Assembly: GCA_934717895.1 (NCBI GenBank)
Contig: CAKUZO010000007.1
Span: forward strand, 1-39,675
Length of the DNA stretch: 39,675 nt
Reading direction: 5' to 3'
Source: an uncultured Candidatus Melainabacteria bacterium
Lineage (GTDB): Bacteria; Cyanobacteriota; Vampirovibrionia; Gastranaerophilales; Gastranaerophilaceae
Below, piece by piece: positions 1 through 9,005 of this stretch. Each line of letters opens with the position of its first letter. The first letter of the stretch is position 1. A program made the translations under genes and the position numbers. The notes below the pieces were generated by a model. It was given only the letters and a program-made list of their open reading frames with translations. It had not been told where the DNA came from and made no database searches.

Positions 1-362
1 GAACAGCTTTGTTGCAAACAGTTGCGGTAATTTTTCTTGCACAAGCTTATGGCGTTGCATTAACTCCATTCTTAATTATTGAAATTGCTCTTCTTGCAAT
101 TGTTGCATCTTCAACTTGTGCCGGAATTCCTGGGGCTGGCTTGATTACAATCGCTTTAATCCTTAACGGAATGGGATTAAGTCCGGAACAGTTGGTTGCA
201 GGTTTTGCGTTCTTGTTCACAATCGAAAGAATTACTGATATGATGAGAACTTTGGTAAACGTAACATCAGATGCTGTTGTAGTTGCTGCAATTGCTGACA
301 ACGAAAATGAAATCAATTACGATTTGTTGAACAATCCGGCAGCTTATGAAGATATCGCGTAA
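1..362 (+). CDS. Dicarboxylate/amino-acid:cation symporter (DAACS), C-terminal fragment
   Basis: The 5' end lies outside the window. The frame opens with (G)TALLQ, the end of the MDGTA-type signature of the DAACS (GltP/DctA) family, so the TTG at base 9 is an internal Leu and not a start. About 119 codons remain. They show a hydrophobic helix, the re-entrant loop segment GIPGAGLITIALIL and the final helix segment TIERITDMMRTLVNVTSDA, all typical of the transport core near the C-terminus. The family imports C4-dicarboxylates or acidic/neutral amino acids with Na+ or H+ across the inner membrane; the substrate cannot be told from this fragment. The gene ends at TAA 360-362, just ahead of a strong hairpin terminator. 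Family assignment is firm. Confidence 0.9.
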   Translation, partial: TALLQTVAVIFLAQAYGVALTPFLIIEIALLAIVASSTCAGIPGAGLITIALILNGMGLSPEQLVAGFAFLFTIERITDMMRTLVNVTSDAVVVAAIADNENEINYDLLNNPAAYEDIA

Positions 363-394
363 AATACATAAGGCGATTTAATATATTATAAATA

Positions 395-430
395 AAAACC
401 AGATGGGAAATATTTCTCATCTGGTTTTAT
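395..430. terminator. Bidirectional intrinsic terminator
   Basis: AAAACCAGATGGGAAA pairs with TTTCTCATCTGGTTTT (one G:T wobble) around a very short loop. The stem begins with A's and ends with T's, so it reads as stem plus T-tract on both strands. It sits between the convergent ends of the symporter (stop 362) and the SIMPL gene (stop at 461), so it can serve both. Confidence 0.75.
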
Positions 431-460
431 TATGTCCTCAGAATAACGAGTGTTGCAATA

Positions 461-1198
461 TTACTTCACAAAATAAGTTGCGCTAACGTTTGCAAACACT
501 TTAATCACGCCACTTTCAATAGTTGTTGAAGAACCGGCAGCTTCAGAATCCATCATCATTGCACGATTTGCCATCAACATTTTGTATTGTGGGCGAGAAG
601 AGTTACTTGTGCTACAACTTACGTCCATTGAACGAATTCCTGAAAGAGTTGCCGGAACTGTCTTTGCAACCGCATTTGCTCTTGCTGACGCCTTTTTAGC
701 GGCAAGTGTCAACAAGTCGTTACATTGAGTTTCGTAATTAGAAACAGAAAAATTTAAACTGTTTACATCAGTTGCGCCCAGAGCAATTGCTTTATCAATC
801 ATAGTGCCAATTTTGTCAATTGATTTTGTATGAACTACAACAGAATTCGAAACTTGATATTTGTCAAAATTTCTCTTGTTGCCGGAGTATGAATAAATGG
901 GTGTAGCGCTGAAATCCGCAGTTTTTATATAATCGCCTTTTGATGTATCAATCATTGATTTCAGGGTTGAAATTACTTGTTCTGAAATCTCTTTGTTTTG
1001 CAAAGTTGCTTTTTGCATAGATTTGTTGTCATAAGTTTTTACGGCAATTGAAATTTCTGCAACATCAGGAGCAAGTTCTGCATTTGCAGATGTATTTACA
1101 GAAATATAACCTCTTTCAATGCTTTCGGAAATCGCTTGTACAGAGGCACAACCCAATGCCAAGCCGACTATTGCGGTAGAAATTAAAAACTTTTTCAT
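461..1198 (-). CDS. SIMPL-domain (DUF541, YggE-like) periplasmic protein
   Basis: A 245-residue protein. Residues 1-22 form a signal peptide ending in ASVQA, so export by Sec with cleavage near residue 22 is likely; a Cys at 17 does not sit in a good lipobox. The mature part opens with a strand rich in small residues (ISVNTSANAELAPDVAEISI) and carries the pattern of the SIMPL/DUF541 family, including NSVVVHTKSIDKIGTMIDKA and a KKASARANAVAK helix. SIMPL proteins are cell-envelope proteins linked to oxidative stress defence or other, mostly undefined, roles. The start codon overlaps the previous gene's stop by 4 bases (ATGA), showing translational coupling in the ligA operon. Family fairly sure; biological role unknown. 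Confidence 0.8.
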   Translation of the reverse strand: MKKFLISTAIVGLALGCASVQAISESIERGYISVNTSANAELAPDVAEISIAVKTYDNKSMQKATLQNKEISEQVISTLKSMIDTSKGDYIKTADFSATPIYSYSGNKRNFDKYQVSNSVVVHTKSIDKIGTMIDKAIALGATDVNSLNFSVSNYETQCNDLLTLAAKKASARANAVAKTVPATLSGIRSMDVSCSTSNSSRPQYKMLMANRAMMMDSEAAGSSTTIESGVIKVFANVSATYFVK

Positions 1199-1641
1199 AC
1201 GTTCTCCTTTTCGGATTTTTCTTCTTCTTTTTTCTCAGTATTTTCAACCTTTTCAGTAGGTTTAATTTCATCTAACGGCTTGATTTCTGATGATTTCATA
1301 ATCATAGAATTAAGAACTTGAGCTTGTGACTGAACTTTTACACGCTCCATTAGTTTTTGCATATCCTTTTCGCTCAACTGTTGCGGAGCTTTAAGTTCGA
1401 CAACAAATTTCTTCTTGTCATTAATCAAAAATCCTGTAATTGCTGTGATAGCCCACAACATTAGCCCTTGATAAAAGTTAATCAACGGCAACGGCGCAAA
1501 ATTTGACGCATAATTCCACAATTTCATTGCACAAATAGCAGGAAAAGCTACAAATCCGGCAGCTAAGCATACGCCGATGAATAACATCATTAAAATCCCT
1601 CTTAATCCTGATACTTGAATTATTCTTGCTCTTTTTTTCAT
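1195..1641 (-). CDS. Small two-helix membrane protein with charged C-terminal tail
   Basis: 148 residues, not recognised as a named family. The N-terminus is basic (MKKRARIIQ), followed by two likely membrane helices at about residues 15-37 and 56-75. The C-terminal half is hydrophilic: a helix with the word QQLSEKDMQKLMERVKVQSQ, then a Lys/Glu-rich tail (residues about 115-148). With both ends cytoplasmic the tail could be a coiled or disordered scaffold. It begins 12 bases after the ligA stop, with an AAAGGGAAA ribosome-binding site, and overlaps the SIMPL gene by 4 bases, so the three genes are probably one transcript. No function can be assigned. Confidence 0.75.
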   Translation of the reverse strand: MKKRARIIQVSGLRGILMMLFIGVCLAAGFVAFPAICAMKLWNYASNFAPLPLINFYQGLMLWAITAITGFLINDKKKFVVELKAPQQLSEKDMQKLMERVKVQSQAQVLNSMIMKSSEIKPLDEIKPTEKVENTEKKEEEKSEKENV

Positions 1642-1653
1642 ATATTTTCCCTT

Positions 1654-3800
<2,147 letters not shown>

Positions 3801-3808
3801 GGCAATTC

Positions 3809-4645
3809 TTACATTACCATTAACAACTCTCTAATAACCTTTGTTGCGACAGCGGTTGAAACGCCTGATGCGTCATAGTCAGGAGCTAATTCTACAACGT
3901 CAGCTCCAACAATATCAAAGTTTTTCAGGTATTCAAACCAGCCCATAAGTTCATTGAATTGCATTCCGCCACTTTCCGGTGTGCCGGTTCCCGGCATTAC
4001 AGAAGGATCAAGACAATCTAAGTCTACTGTGACAAATATTTTTTTGCCCTTTAATTCGTCAAGTTCAGAATACTTATGGATAAGAGTGTTATGCTTTTTC
4101 ATAAACTCCCACTCCTCTTTCATGCCGGAGCGAATTCCAATTTGTTTAAGATTTTCCGGCCCGACAATTTTTGATGCGTGGCGAATTACAGCAGAATGTG
4201 ACATTTCTTCGCCCAAATATTCTTCTCTCAAATCTGTATGTGCGTCAAAATGAACAATCGCTAAGTTGTCATAAAACTTTGCAACAGCTTTGATTTCAGG
4301 CAATGTTACAAGATGTTCACCGCCAATTCCAAAAACTCTTTTGCCGTCTTTATAAATTTGTTCAACATTTTCTTCAATCAAATCAAGTGATTTGTAAGTG
4401 TTTCCAAGTGGAAATTCCAAATCACCAGCATCATGAAAATTCACATCTTCCAGATGCTTGTCGAAGCGAGGAGAATAATCTTCTAATCCCCAACTTGCAA
4501 GTCTGATTTGTTCCGGCGCAAACCTTGAACCTGAGCGGTAGGAAACCGTTCCATCAAACGGCATTCCAAGCATAACTATATCTGATGAGGCGTAATCTTC
4601 GTTTTGTCCTATCCAATTTCTATCCAAAAAAGGTCCTTTTAGCAT
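3809..4645 (-). CDS. speB: Agmatinase / arginase-family ureohydrolase
   Basis: 278 residues, usual length for bacterial agmatinase. It is a binuclear Mn enzyme. Metal ligands are visible as H111 (GGEH), D134/H136/D138 (FDAHTD) and D208/D210 (VTVDLDCLDPS), with H150 (SHSAVIRHA) and E252 (VELAPDYD) matching other conserved active-site residues. The likely reaction is agmatine + water to putrescine + urea, in polyamine synthesis from arginine; the length and the GTGTPESGG loop fit agmatinase better than arginase, but this is not decisive. The ribosome-binding site is AGGAG. It is divergent from the HepT/MntA pair (88 bases between) and its downstream gap holds repeat A1. No speA or speE is present in the window. 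Confidence 0.88.
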   Translation of the reverse strand: MLKGPFLDRNWIGQNEDYASSDIVMLGMPFDGTVSYRSGSRFAPEQIRLASWGLEDYSPRFDKHLEDVNFHDAGDLEFPLGNTYKSLDLIEENVEQIYKDGKRVFGIGGEHLVTLPEIKAVAKFYDNLAIVHFDAHTDLREEYLGEEMSHSAVIRHASKIVGPENLKQIGIRSGMKEEWEFMKKHNTLIHKYSELDELKGKKIFVTVDLDCLDPSVMPGTGTPESGGMQFNELMGWFEYLKNFDIVGADVVELAPDYDASGVSTAVATKVIRELLMVM

Positions 4646-4705
4646 AATTTTCTCCTATTTTTATTTTTAAGTTTATAATAAATAAAAGAATTTTTCAAAA
4701 AGTTA

Positions 4706-4714
4706 TGCTATAAT
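4706..4714 (+). promoter_or_regulatory. Extended -10 promoter of the hepT-mntA pair
   Basis: TGC-TATAAT is a full extended -10 element. No good -35 is seen at 16-18 bases upstream. Transcription would begin near 4721, giving a leader of about 13 bases that starts at the ribosome-binding site AAAGGAA. Confidence 0.6.
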
Positions 4715-4733
4715 CTGAGAAAAGGAATTTTTT

Positions 4734-5153
4734 ATGAAAAAATCAGAGTTAGATTTATCAAATTTAAAAAACAGCTTTTCGACATTAAAAGAATGTTATT
4801 TTGATTATACTCAACAAAAAGATGAAAAAATAAAAACGTATATCAAAGATTCTTGCGTAAAGAGATTTGAATACACGTATGAAACCGCTAAAAAAATTAT
4901 GAACAAATTCTTGAAGAAAGAGTATGACAAAACTGAAAAAGAATTGTCTATAAATAATATTTTTAGAGAAATGTTTGCTTTGGGGCTTATTGATAATTTT
5001 GAAAACTGGGTTGATTATAGAGAACAGCGTAACACTTCTGCACACGAGTACGATATAACAAAAACCTATCCAATTATTGATTTAGTTCCAAGATTTATTT
5101 CTGATATAGATTTTTTTATAACTCATTTGGAGCAAATTTTAACTGATGATTAA
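4734..5153 (+). CDS. hepT: HepT-like HEPN RNase toxin (HI0074 / nucleotidyltransferase substrate-binding family)
   Basis: 139 residues, all helical. The family signature VKRFEYTYETAKK (residues 42-54) and the RNTSAHEYD motif (99-107) are present. R99-x4-H104-x-Y106 is the RX4HXY catalytic motif of HEPN ribonuclease toxins. In the characterised HepT/MntA pairs (type VII toxin-antitoxin), the MNT partner silences the toxin by AMPylating the tyrosine of this motif; Y106 is that residue here. The gene overlaps the partner's start by 8 bases, in the usual order toxin then antitoxin. It has its own extended -10 promoter and an AAAGGAA ribosome-binding site. Family firm; toxicity inferred. Confidence 0.85.
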   Translation: MKKSELDLSNLKNSFSTLKECYFDYTQQKDEKIKTYIKDSCVKRFEYTYETAKKIMNKFLKKEYDKTEKELSINNIFREMFALGLIDNFENWVDYREQRNTSAHEYDITKTYPIIDLVPRFISDIDFFITHLEQILTDD

Positions 5154-5430
5154 AGGTATTACAGAAAAGGAAGAAAAAATAATAAAAGACATTTTACGCA
5201 AATATCCTTATGATTTTTATTATTATGGTTCTCGTGTAAAAGGTGATTTTACCAAAGCTTCTGATTTGGATATTTTAACAAGCGAACTTTCATATTCAGA
5301 ATTAGAAGAAATCGAAAATCAATTCAATAAAAGTAGAATACCTTACGTTGTCAATCTTTCATTGAAAAGCAATATGGACGAGAAGTTTTATAATCTTATA
5401 AAAAATGATTTAGTCAAAATTGATGTCTAA
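5146..5430 (+). CDS. mntA: MntA-like minimal nucleotidyltransferase antitoxin
   Basis: 94 residues, a minimal nucleotidyltransferase of the polymerase-beta superfamily. It shows G28-S29-x10-D40-L-D42 (YYYGSRVKGDFTKASDLDI), the exact GSX10DXD motif of MNT antitoxins; the two Asp bind Mg-ATP. Known partners transfer AMP to the HEPN tyrosine and so neutralise the RNase. A later third carboxylate is less clear; N76-M-D78 near the C-terminus is one possibility. The start lies inside the hepT end (8-base overlap), which couples their translation. The following gene starts 38 bases later with its own -10 and is probably not part of the pair. Confidence 0.87.
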   Translation: MIKGITEKEEKIIKDILRKYPYDFYYYGSRVKGDFTKASDLDILTSELSYSELEEIENQFNKSRIPYVVNLSLKSNMDEKFYNLIKNDLVKIDV

Positions 5431-5456
5431 AACCTTGATTTTTTGTGAGAAATAAT

Positions 5457-5462
5457 TAAAAT
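5457..5462 (+). promoter_or_regulatory. -10 element placed for a leaderless transcript
   Basis: TAAAAT is followed by six bases (AAATAT) and then the ATG at 5469. Transcription starting about 7 bases after the -10 would begin at the ATG itself. No ribosome-binding site at normal spacing. Confidence 0.5.
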
Positions 5463-5468
5463 AAATAT

Positions 5469-6032
5469 ATGAAAAAGTTTTTATTAATTTTAACTGCAAT
5501 ATTTTTGATGGCACAAGTTTCTTTGGCGGAAACGAATTATGAACAAATTTATAGAGATTTAGATCCGGCGGATTTTTCTTATGTTCATAACATTGACCCT
5601 GGGGAAATGTATGACGTGCAAAACACATCTTGGTCGCCGTATCCTCTTTTTAGGCTTACGTCACCTTTGTTTTTTAAAAATACAACAATTGAGCCGGGGT
5701 ACTATCTTTTGACCCCCCGTGAACACAATGGGAATTGGTATATTTTGTTCAAAGAGCAAGGCAAGGTGAAATATATTATTCCTGCTTATAATAGAGAAAT
5801 TGTTCCAATGGGTTTTTATGAAGCCAATTTGCCGAAAGCAAAATTGACTCCATCGCAAAAATTTCAAGTAAAATTATACGACTTTGTTGGAAAGCACGTA
5901 AAAAGTTCTCAAAGAAAACCTGCACCTGAAACATTTCTTGAAACAACGGATTTGGAAAATAATTTTATCTCAATAATAATTTATTGGGGAGATTACAGAT
6001 ATTATATGGTAATGCGTACCGTTAAATTGTAG
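5469..6032 (+). CDS. Secreted protein of unknown function
   Basis: 187 residues. The N-terminal signal peptide ends in QVSLA before ETN, so export is expected. The mature part is rich in aromatic residues and beta-type segments (for example YPLFRLTSPLFF, PGYYLLTPREHNGNWYILF) and ends in short strands (IYWGDYRYYMVMRTVKL). This suggests a small all-beta envelope protein, but no family is recognised. The middle segment KYIIPAYNREIVPMGFYEANLPKAKLTP fits one more strand pair and a linker in pieces, not a known motif. It has no ribosome-binding site and a -10 hexamer six bases before the ATG, so a leaderless mRNA is likely. The last codons form one arm of a hairpin that may end transcription. Confidence 0.7.
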   Translation: MKKFLLILTAIFLMAQVSLAETNYEQIYRDLDPADFSYVHNIDPGEMYDVQNTSWSPYPLFRLTSPLFFKNTTIEPGYYLLTPREHNGNWYILFKEQGKVKYIIPAYNREIVPMGFYEANLPKAKLTPSQKFQVKLYDFVGKHVKSSQRKPAPETFLETTDLENNFISIIIYWGDYRYYMVMRTVKL

Positions 6033-6053
6033 TTAATAAACAGTACGCATTTC
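6011..6053 (+). terminator. Possible terminator hairpin overlapping the end of the secreted-protein gene
   Basis: AATGCGTAC (6011-6019) and GTACGCATT (6043-6051) are perfect inverse complements, with an inner GTTAA/TTAAT pairing. A short TTTCT follows. The left arm overlaps the last codons and the T-tract is poor, so this is a weak call. Confidence 0.35.
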
Positions 6054-6093
6054 TAGATTAAAATTGCAAATTTTCCTGAAATAATTTTGCAAA

Positions 6094-6126
6094 GAAGAAT
6101 TATTTTCAATATCAAAATTATTCTTC
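6094..6126 (-). terminator. Possible terminator hairpin at the end of the minus-strand gene
   Basis: GAAGAATTATTTT and AAAATTATTCTTC pair with one mismatch around CAATATC. One arm covers the last codons of the minus-strand gene ending at 6118. A short TTT follows on the minus strand. Low GC makes this weak. Confidence 0.3.
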
Positions 6127-6492
6127 GTCGTCGATTTCTTCTTCTTTTTTTATACTGTCAACAACCATTTTTGCCATTTCTTTTGCAATAATTTGTTGAG
6201 TTGCAGCAGGACAGTTTTGAAGCATGTTCATTGCTGTTCTCAAAGTACTGTCAATATCGTACCAACGCCCTTTTCTGTTATCATCAAGACCAGAACCGAC
6301 TGCATTGATAATATCTTCAACTGCTTCAAATTTTTCATCTTCAATATTGTGTTCAATGATAATTTTAATCAAATTTAGAGCAATTCTAATTTGAGTTTCA
6401 TCGTCTGTTTCTTCCAAAGTTCTGACAGCTTGTGACAAAACAGGGTCTTTGTCATACCAGCGTCTGTGTTGATTAGTGTACTCTTCTTTCAT
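6118..6492 (-). CDS. Small protein with an internally duplicated RWYD helical unit
   Basis: 124 residues, acidic, no signal peptide, family not recognised. It contains the same unit twice. RRWYDKDPVLSQAVRTLEE (residues about 10-28) is followed by a helix IALNLIKIIIEHNI; GRWYDIDSTLRTAMNMLQN (about 75-93) is followed by IAKEMAKMVVDSI. The match covers the RWYD turn, the next helix and the following hydrophobic helix, so the protein is probably two copies of a roughly 45-residue helical module joined by an acidic linker (FEAVEDIINAVGSG). The C-terminus is nearly all acidic (KKEEEIDDEE). A strong ribosome-binding site (AAGGAG) precedes the ATG. It is divergent from fliE with 237 bases between. 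Function unknown; a cytosolic protein-binding role is only a guess. Confidence 0.75.
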   Translation of the reverse strand: MKEEYTNQHRRWYDKDPVLSQAVRTLEETDDETQIRIALNLIKIIIEHNIEDEKFEAVEDIINAVGSGLDDNRKGRWYDIDSTLRTAMNMLQNCPAATQQIIAKEMAKMVVDSIKKEEEIDDEE

Positions 6493-6704
6493 ACTTTTCT
6501 CCTTCTTATAGGGTTATTATGACGGTTTTTGAAATATATGTCAAGTTTTTGTTTTTTTGAGGGAGTAGGTGTTTGCTTTTTATAAAAAAATTATTAAAAC
6601 CATGGAAAACTTATCGTAAATTAGATCTATTTTTTAGTGTTTTTCTCCTCAATATAGATGATTTTTTGCGATTAGGTATATAAATTTATAAATAAATAAT
6701 GTAT

Positions 6705-6710
6705 TATAAT
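6705..6710 (+). promoter_or_regulatory. Candidate -10 of the flagellar cluster
   Basis: TATAAT stands 19 bases before the fliE ATG. A start near 6717 would give a 13-base leader beginning at AAAGG, the same layout as the hepT promoter. No -35 and no sigma-28-type or sigma-54-type sequence was recognised in the 237-base gap 6493-6729, which otherwise holds only AT-rich sequence. Confidence 0.4.
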
Positions 6711-6729
6711 TGTAGAAAGGCAGGCATAA

Positions 6730-7068
6730 ATGAGTAGTTTTTATCCGCAATATGACTTAGCAGGCAGAATTCAGCACACGAAACTTGATCCAGGATTTTC
6801 GGGGCTTCCATCTGCGAGAATGACTAGGGTTGAAACTCCTGCAACATCTGATTTTAAACAGGTTATGTCAGGGTTGGTAGAAAACTTAAACACAGAATTA
6901 AACGCTCCGGATAATATGCTTAAAGATGTTATGTCAGGTAGCAAAAACGTTGATATTCACGATGTTATGACAGCCATGGCTAAGTCGGAAATAAGTATTA
7001 ACGTTGCGACTCAAATTACCGGAAAAGTAATTCAGGCATACGATAAAGTTATGCAAATTCAGGTATAA
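6730..7068 (+). CDS. fliE: Flagellar hook-basal body protein FliE
   Basis: 112 residues, usual size. FliE joins the MS-ring to the proximal rod and is an early export substrate. The C-terminal half carries the family pattern: a short helix LVENLNTELNAP, the turn SGSKNVDIHDVMTAMAKSE, and the final export/rod helix ISINVATQITGKVIQAYDKV ending in MQIQV, the typical FliE C-terminus. The N-terminal 45 residues are specific to this lineage, with no signal peptide. The usual upstream neighbours flgB and flgC are absent here; fliF follows after 70 bases. FliE is restricted to flagella, which argues that this cluster is flagellar and not an injectisome. Confidence 0.88.
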   Translation: MSSFYPQYDLAGRIQHTKLDPGFSGLPSARMTRVETPATSDFKQVMSGLVENLNTELNAPDNMLKDVMSGSKNVDIHDVMTAMAKSEISINVATQITGKVIQAYDKVMQIQV

Positions 7069-7138
7069 TAACTAAAATTACAGACAAGGGAAAGCGTTAA
7101 GAAATAATAATTATAAAACGCTTGTAAGAGGGTAAAAA

Positions 7139-8812
7139 ATGGATTTTGACAAAATATTAGAGAATAAACCTTTACTATATGGAGTAATTGGCGGTGTAGT
7201 ATTGATACTTGCACTGATTGTAACTCTTAGTATTGTGGGTGGCTCTAAGAAATCTACAAATGGTACTGAGGTTACGGGACAACCTCTGCAAGCTGATGCC
7301 GATTTATTAACGACGGATAATGCAGGGAAAGCGATTGAAATTCAAGCTCTTCTTGCAAAATACGATATCGTTGTCAGCAGAAGGTTAGATGGTACAAAAT
7401 CTATTCTTTATTTGAAAAAAGGAGATTGTAAAACAGGTAGAAAAGCTTGTTATACAAGTGACAGAGATACTGCTTTAATTCAAATTGTTCAAAGTGGTTT
7501 AATGGATCAAAATGTTGGTCTTGAAATTTTTGATAAAGGCGATTTTACATCGACTAAGGAAGATAAAAAAATTCGTCTATCTCGTGCTATTAACGGAGAA
7601 TTGTCAAGATTAATTCGTAGAATAGACGGGGTTGATAATGCGTCTGTATTTATTTCAATTCCTGAACAAACAATGTTTACCTCTATGCAAAAACCTGTAA
7701 CGGCAACCGTTCAGATTTCTCTTGCAAAAGATGCAACAAAATTGGATCAGTTGAAAGTTAAAGCTATTACCAACCTTCTTTTGGGCAGTGTTACTGGTTT
7801 GACGGCTGAAAACATTGCTATTACTGATACAAACGGAAATACTTATCACAGTATTATGGACGCGGAAGATGAAATGCTTCAACGTTTGGAAGAAAATGAT
7901 AAGTATATGACGTCAAAAGTTAATCAACAGTTGGATAGGTTGATCGGGCAAGGGAATTATGTTGCGACAGTTAGCACATTCCTTCGACAAGCGCCTGTTG
8001 AAAAATTTACGATTGACTATGATCCGAATAGAAAAGCGTCTGTTAGCGAGCAATCATTCAGAGAAGGTTTAGGAGATCAGACAAGTGATTCAAATAAAAA
8101 CACAAACGCTGTCAGTGTTTATCTTCCAAATGGTTTGCCAAACGGTGCTTCAAATTCAAATCAAAACAGAAATTATTCAAGAACAGCAACAGAAACTCAA
8201 TATGGGGTTACAAAAACTCAGACAAATGAGTATATCAAACCTGGTGTTGTAGAAGATATTTCAATCGCCGTAACTCTTGATAAAAATGCACTTCCTGCAA
8301 ATACAACTCCGGAAGAATTAAAAGAGTTAATTGCAAAAGCTGCAAGTCCAAAAGTTAGTGCAGATAATGTAACTATTGCGTTTTCGGATTCTACTGATCC
8401 TTATTTAGCCTCAGACAGACCGGCAAATTTGCCTAAACCTGACGAAACAGGCAACCCTTGGTGGCTTGCAATTGCTCTTAGTGCAATCGGTTTGATTATT
8501 GTATTTAAGGCAGTTTCTAACAAGGTTCAACAAGTTCAAGAGGCAAATCGTCGTGAAGTTGAAATGCTTAGACAAAGAACGGCTGAACAAGAACAACAAC
8601 TGTCAGACATTAATCAACGTGCAGCTCAGTTGACAGAAAGACAATCGGAACTTGCACAAGGACTTGTTGAACAACAGCAAAGAGCTTCAATTCCGCAACA
8701 ACAAGATCCGACTCAATTGTCTGATACATTATCAAATCTTTCGGCTCAATTATCAAATGCAGATGATGACGAAGCTGGCGAAAAGATTAAAAGCTGGATT
8801 GAGCAAGGGTAG
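7139..8812 (+). CDS. fliF: Flagellar MS-ring protein FliF
   Basis: 557 residues, normal length. FliF forms the inner-membrane MS-ring that houses the export gate and carries FliG. A first membrane helix spans about residues 14-34 and a second lies near 443-465 (NPWWLAIALSAIGLIIVFKA). Between them are the ring-building motifs, including the conserved INGELSRLIRRIDGVDNASV and the following VFISIPEQ strand, and a long variable Asn/Ser-rich periplasmic segment (about 310-360). The C-terminal cytoplasmic tail has a Gln-rich coiled coil and ends in AGEKIKSWIEQG, the FliG-binding helix. A two-Cys insert (DCKTGRKAC, about residues 98-106) stands where most FliF have a short strand. The ribosome-binding site is AGAGGG. 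Repeat A4 follows the stop directly. Confidence 0.93.
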   Translation: MDFDKILENKPLLYGVIGGVVLILALIVTLSIVGGSKKSTNGTEVTGQPLQADADLLTTDNAGKAIEIQALLAKYDIVVSRRLDGTKSILYLKKGDCKTGRKACYTSDRDTALIQIVQSGLMDQNVGLEIFDKGDFTSTKEDKKIRLSRAINGELSRLIRRIDGVDNASVFISIPEQTMFTSMQKPVTATVQISLAKDATKLDQLKVKAITNLLLGSVTGLTAENIAITDTNGNTYHSIMDAEDEMLQRLEENDKYMTSKVNQQLDRLIGQGNYVATVSTFLRQAPVEKFTIDYDPNRKASVSEQSFREGLGDQTSDSNKNTNAVSVYLPNGLPNGASNSNQNRNYSRTATETQYGVTKTQTNEYIKPGVVEDISIAVTLDKNALPANTTPEELKELIAKAASPKVSADNVTIAFSDSTDPYLASDRPANLPKPDETGNPWWLAIALSAIGLIIVFKAVSNKVQQVQEANRREVEMLRQRTAEQEQQLSDINQRAAQLTERQSELAQGLVEQQQRASIPQQQDPTQLSDTLSNLSAQLSNADDDEAGEKIKSWIEQG

Positions 8813-8824
8813 TTTAGGTGGACA

Positions 8825-9000
8825 GTGAAACGTGAAATGTGAGACGTGAGAAGTCCGTTTCATTCGCTCCGCTCAGATAGAAAATATTAAAAAGAGAAGA
8901 AAGGATAAATTAGGTGAAAAGTTTGAGATAAAATGTTTGTAATTTATCGAACGAAGTGAGCGAAATGGTCTACTCACTTTTCACTTTTCACTTCTCACTT
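8825..9000. repeat. Dispersed heptamer-arm element, copy A4, inside the flagellar cluster
   Basis: The left arm (from 8825) is four 7-base words GTGAAAC, GTGAAAT, GTGAGAC, GTGAGAA followed by a TTTCATTCGCTCCGCTC core. The right side has the core in inverse orientation (GAACGAAGTGAGCGAAATGG, about 8949-8968) and then inverse words TTTTCAC, TTTTCAC, TTCTCAC ending at 9000. The transcript could fold into an imperfect stem of about 50 pairs. The ATG of the next gene lies 6 bases after the right arm. Confidence 0.8.
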
Positions 9001-9005
9001 AAAAT

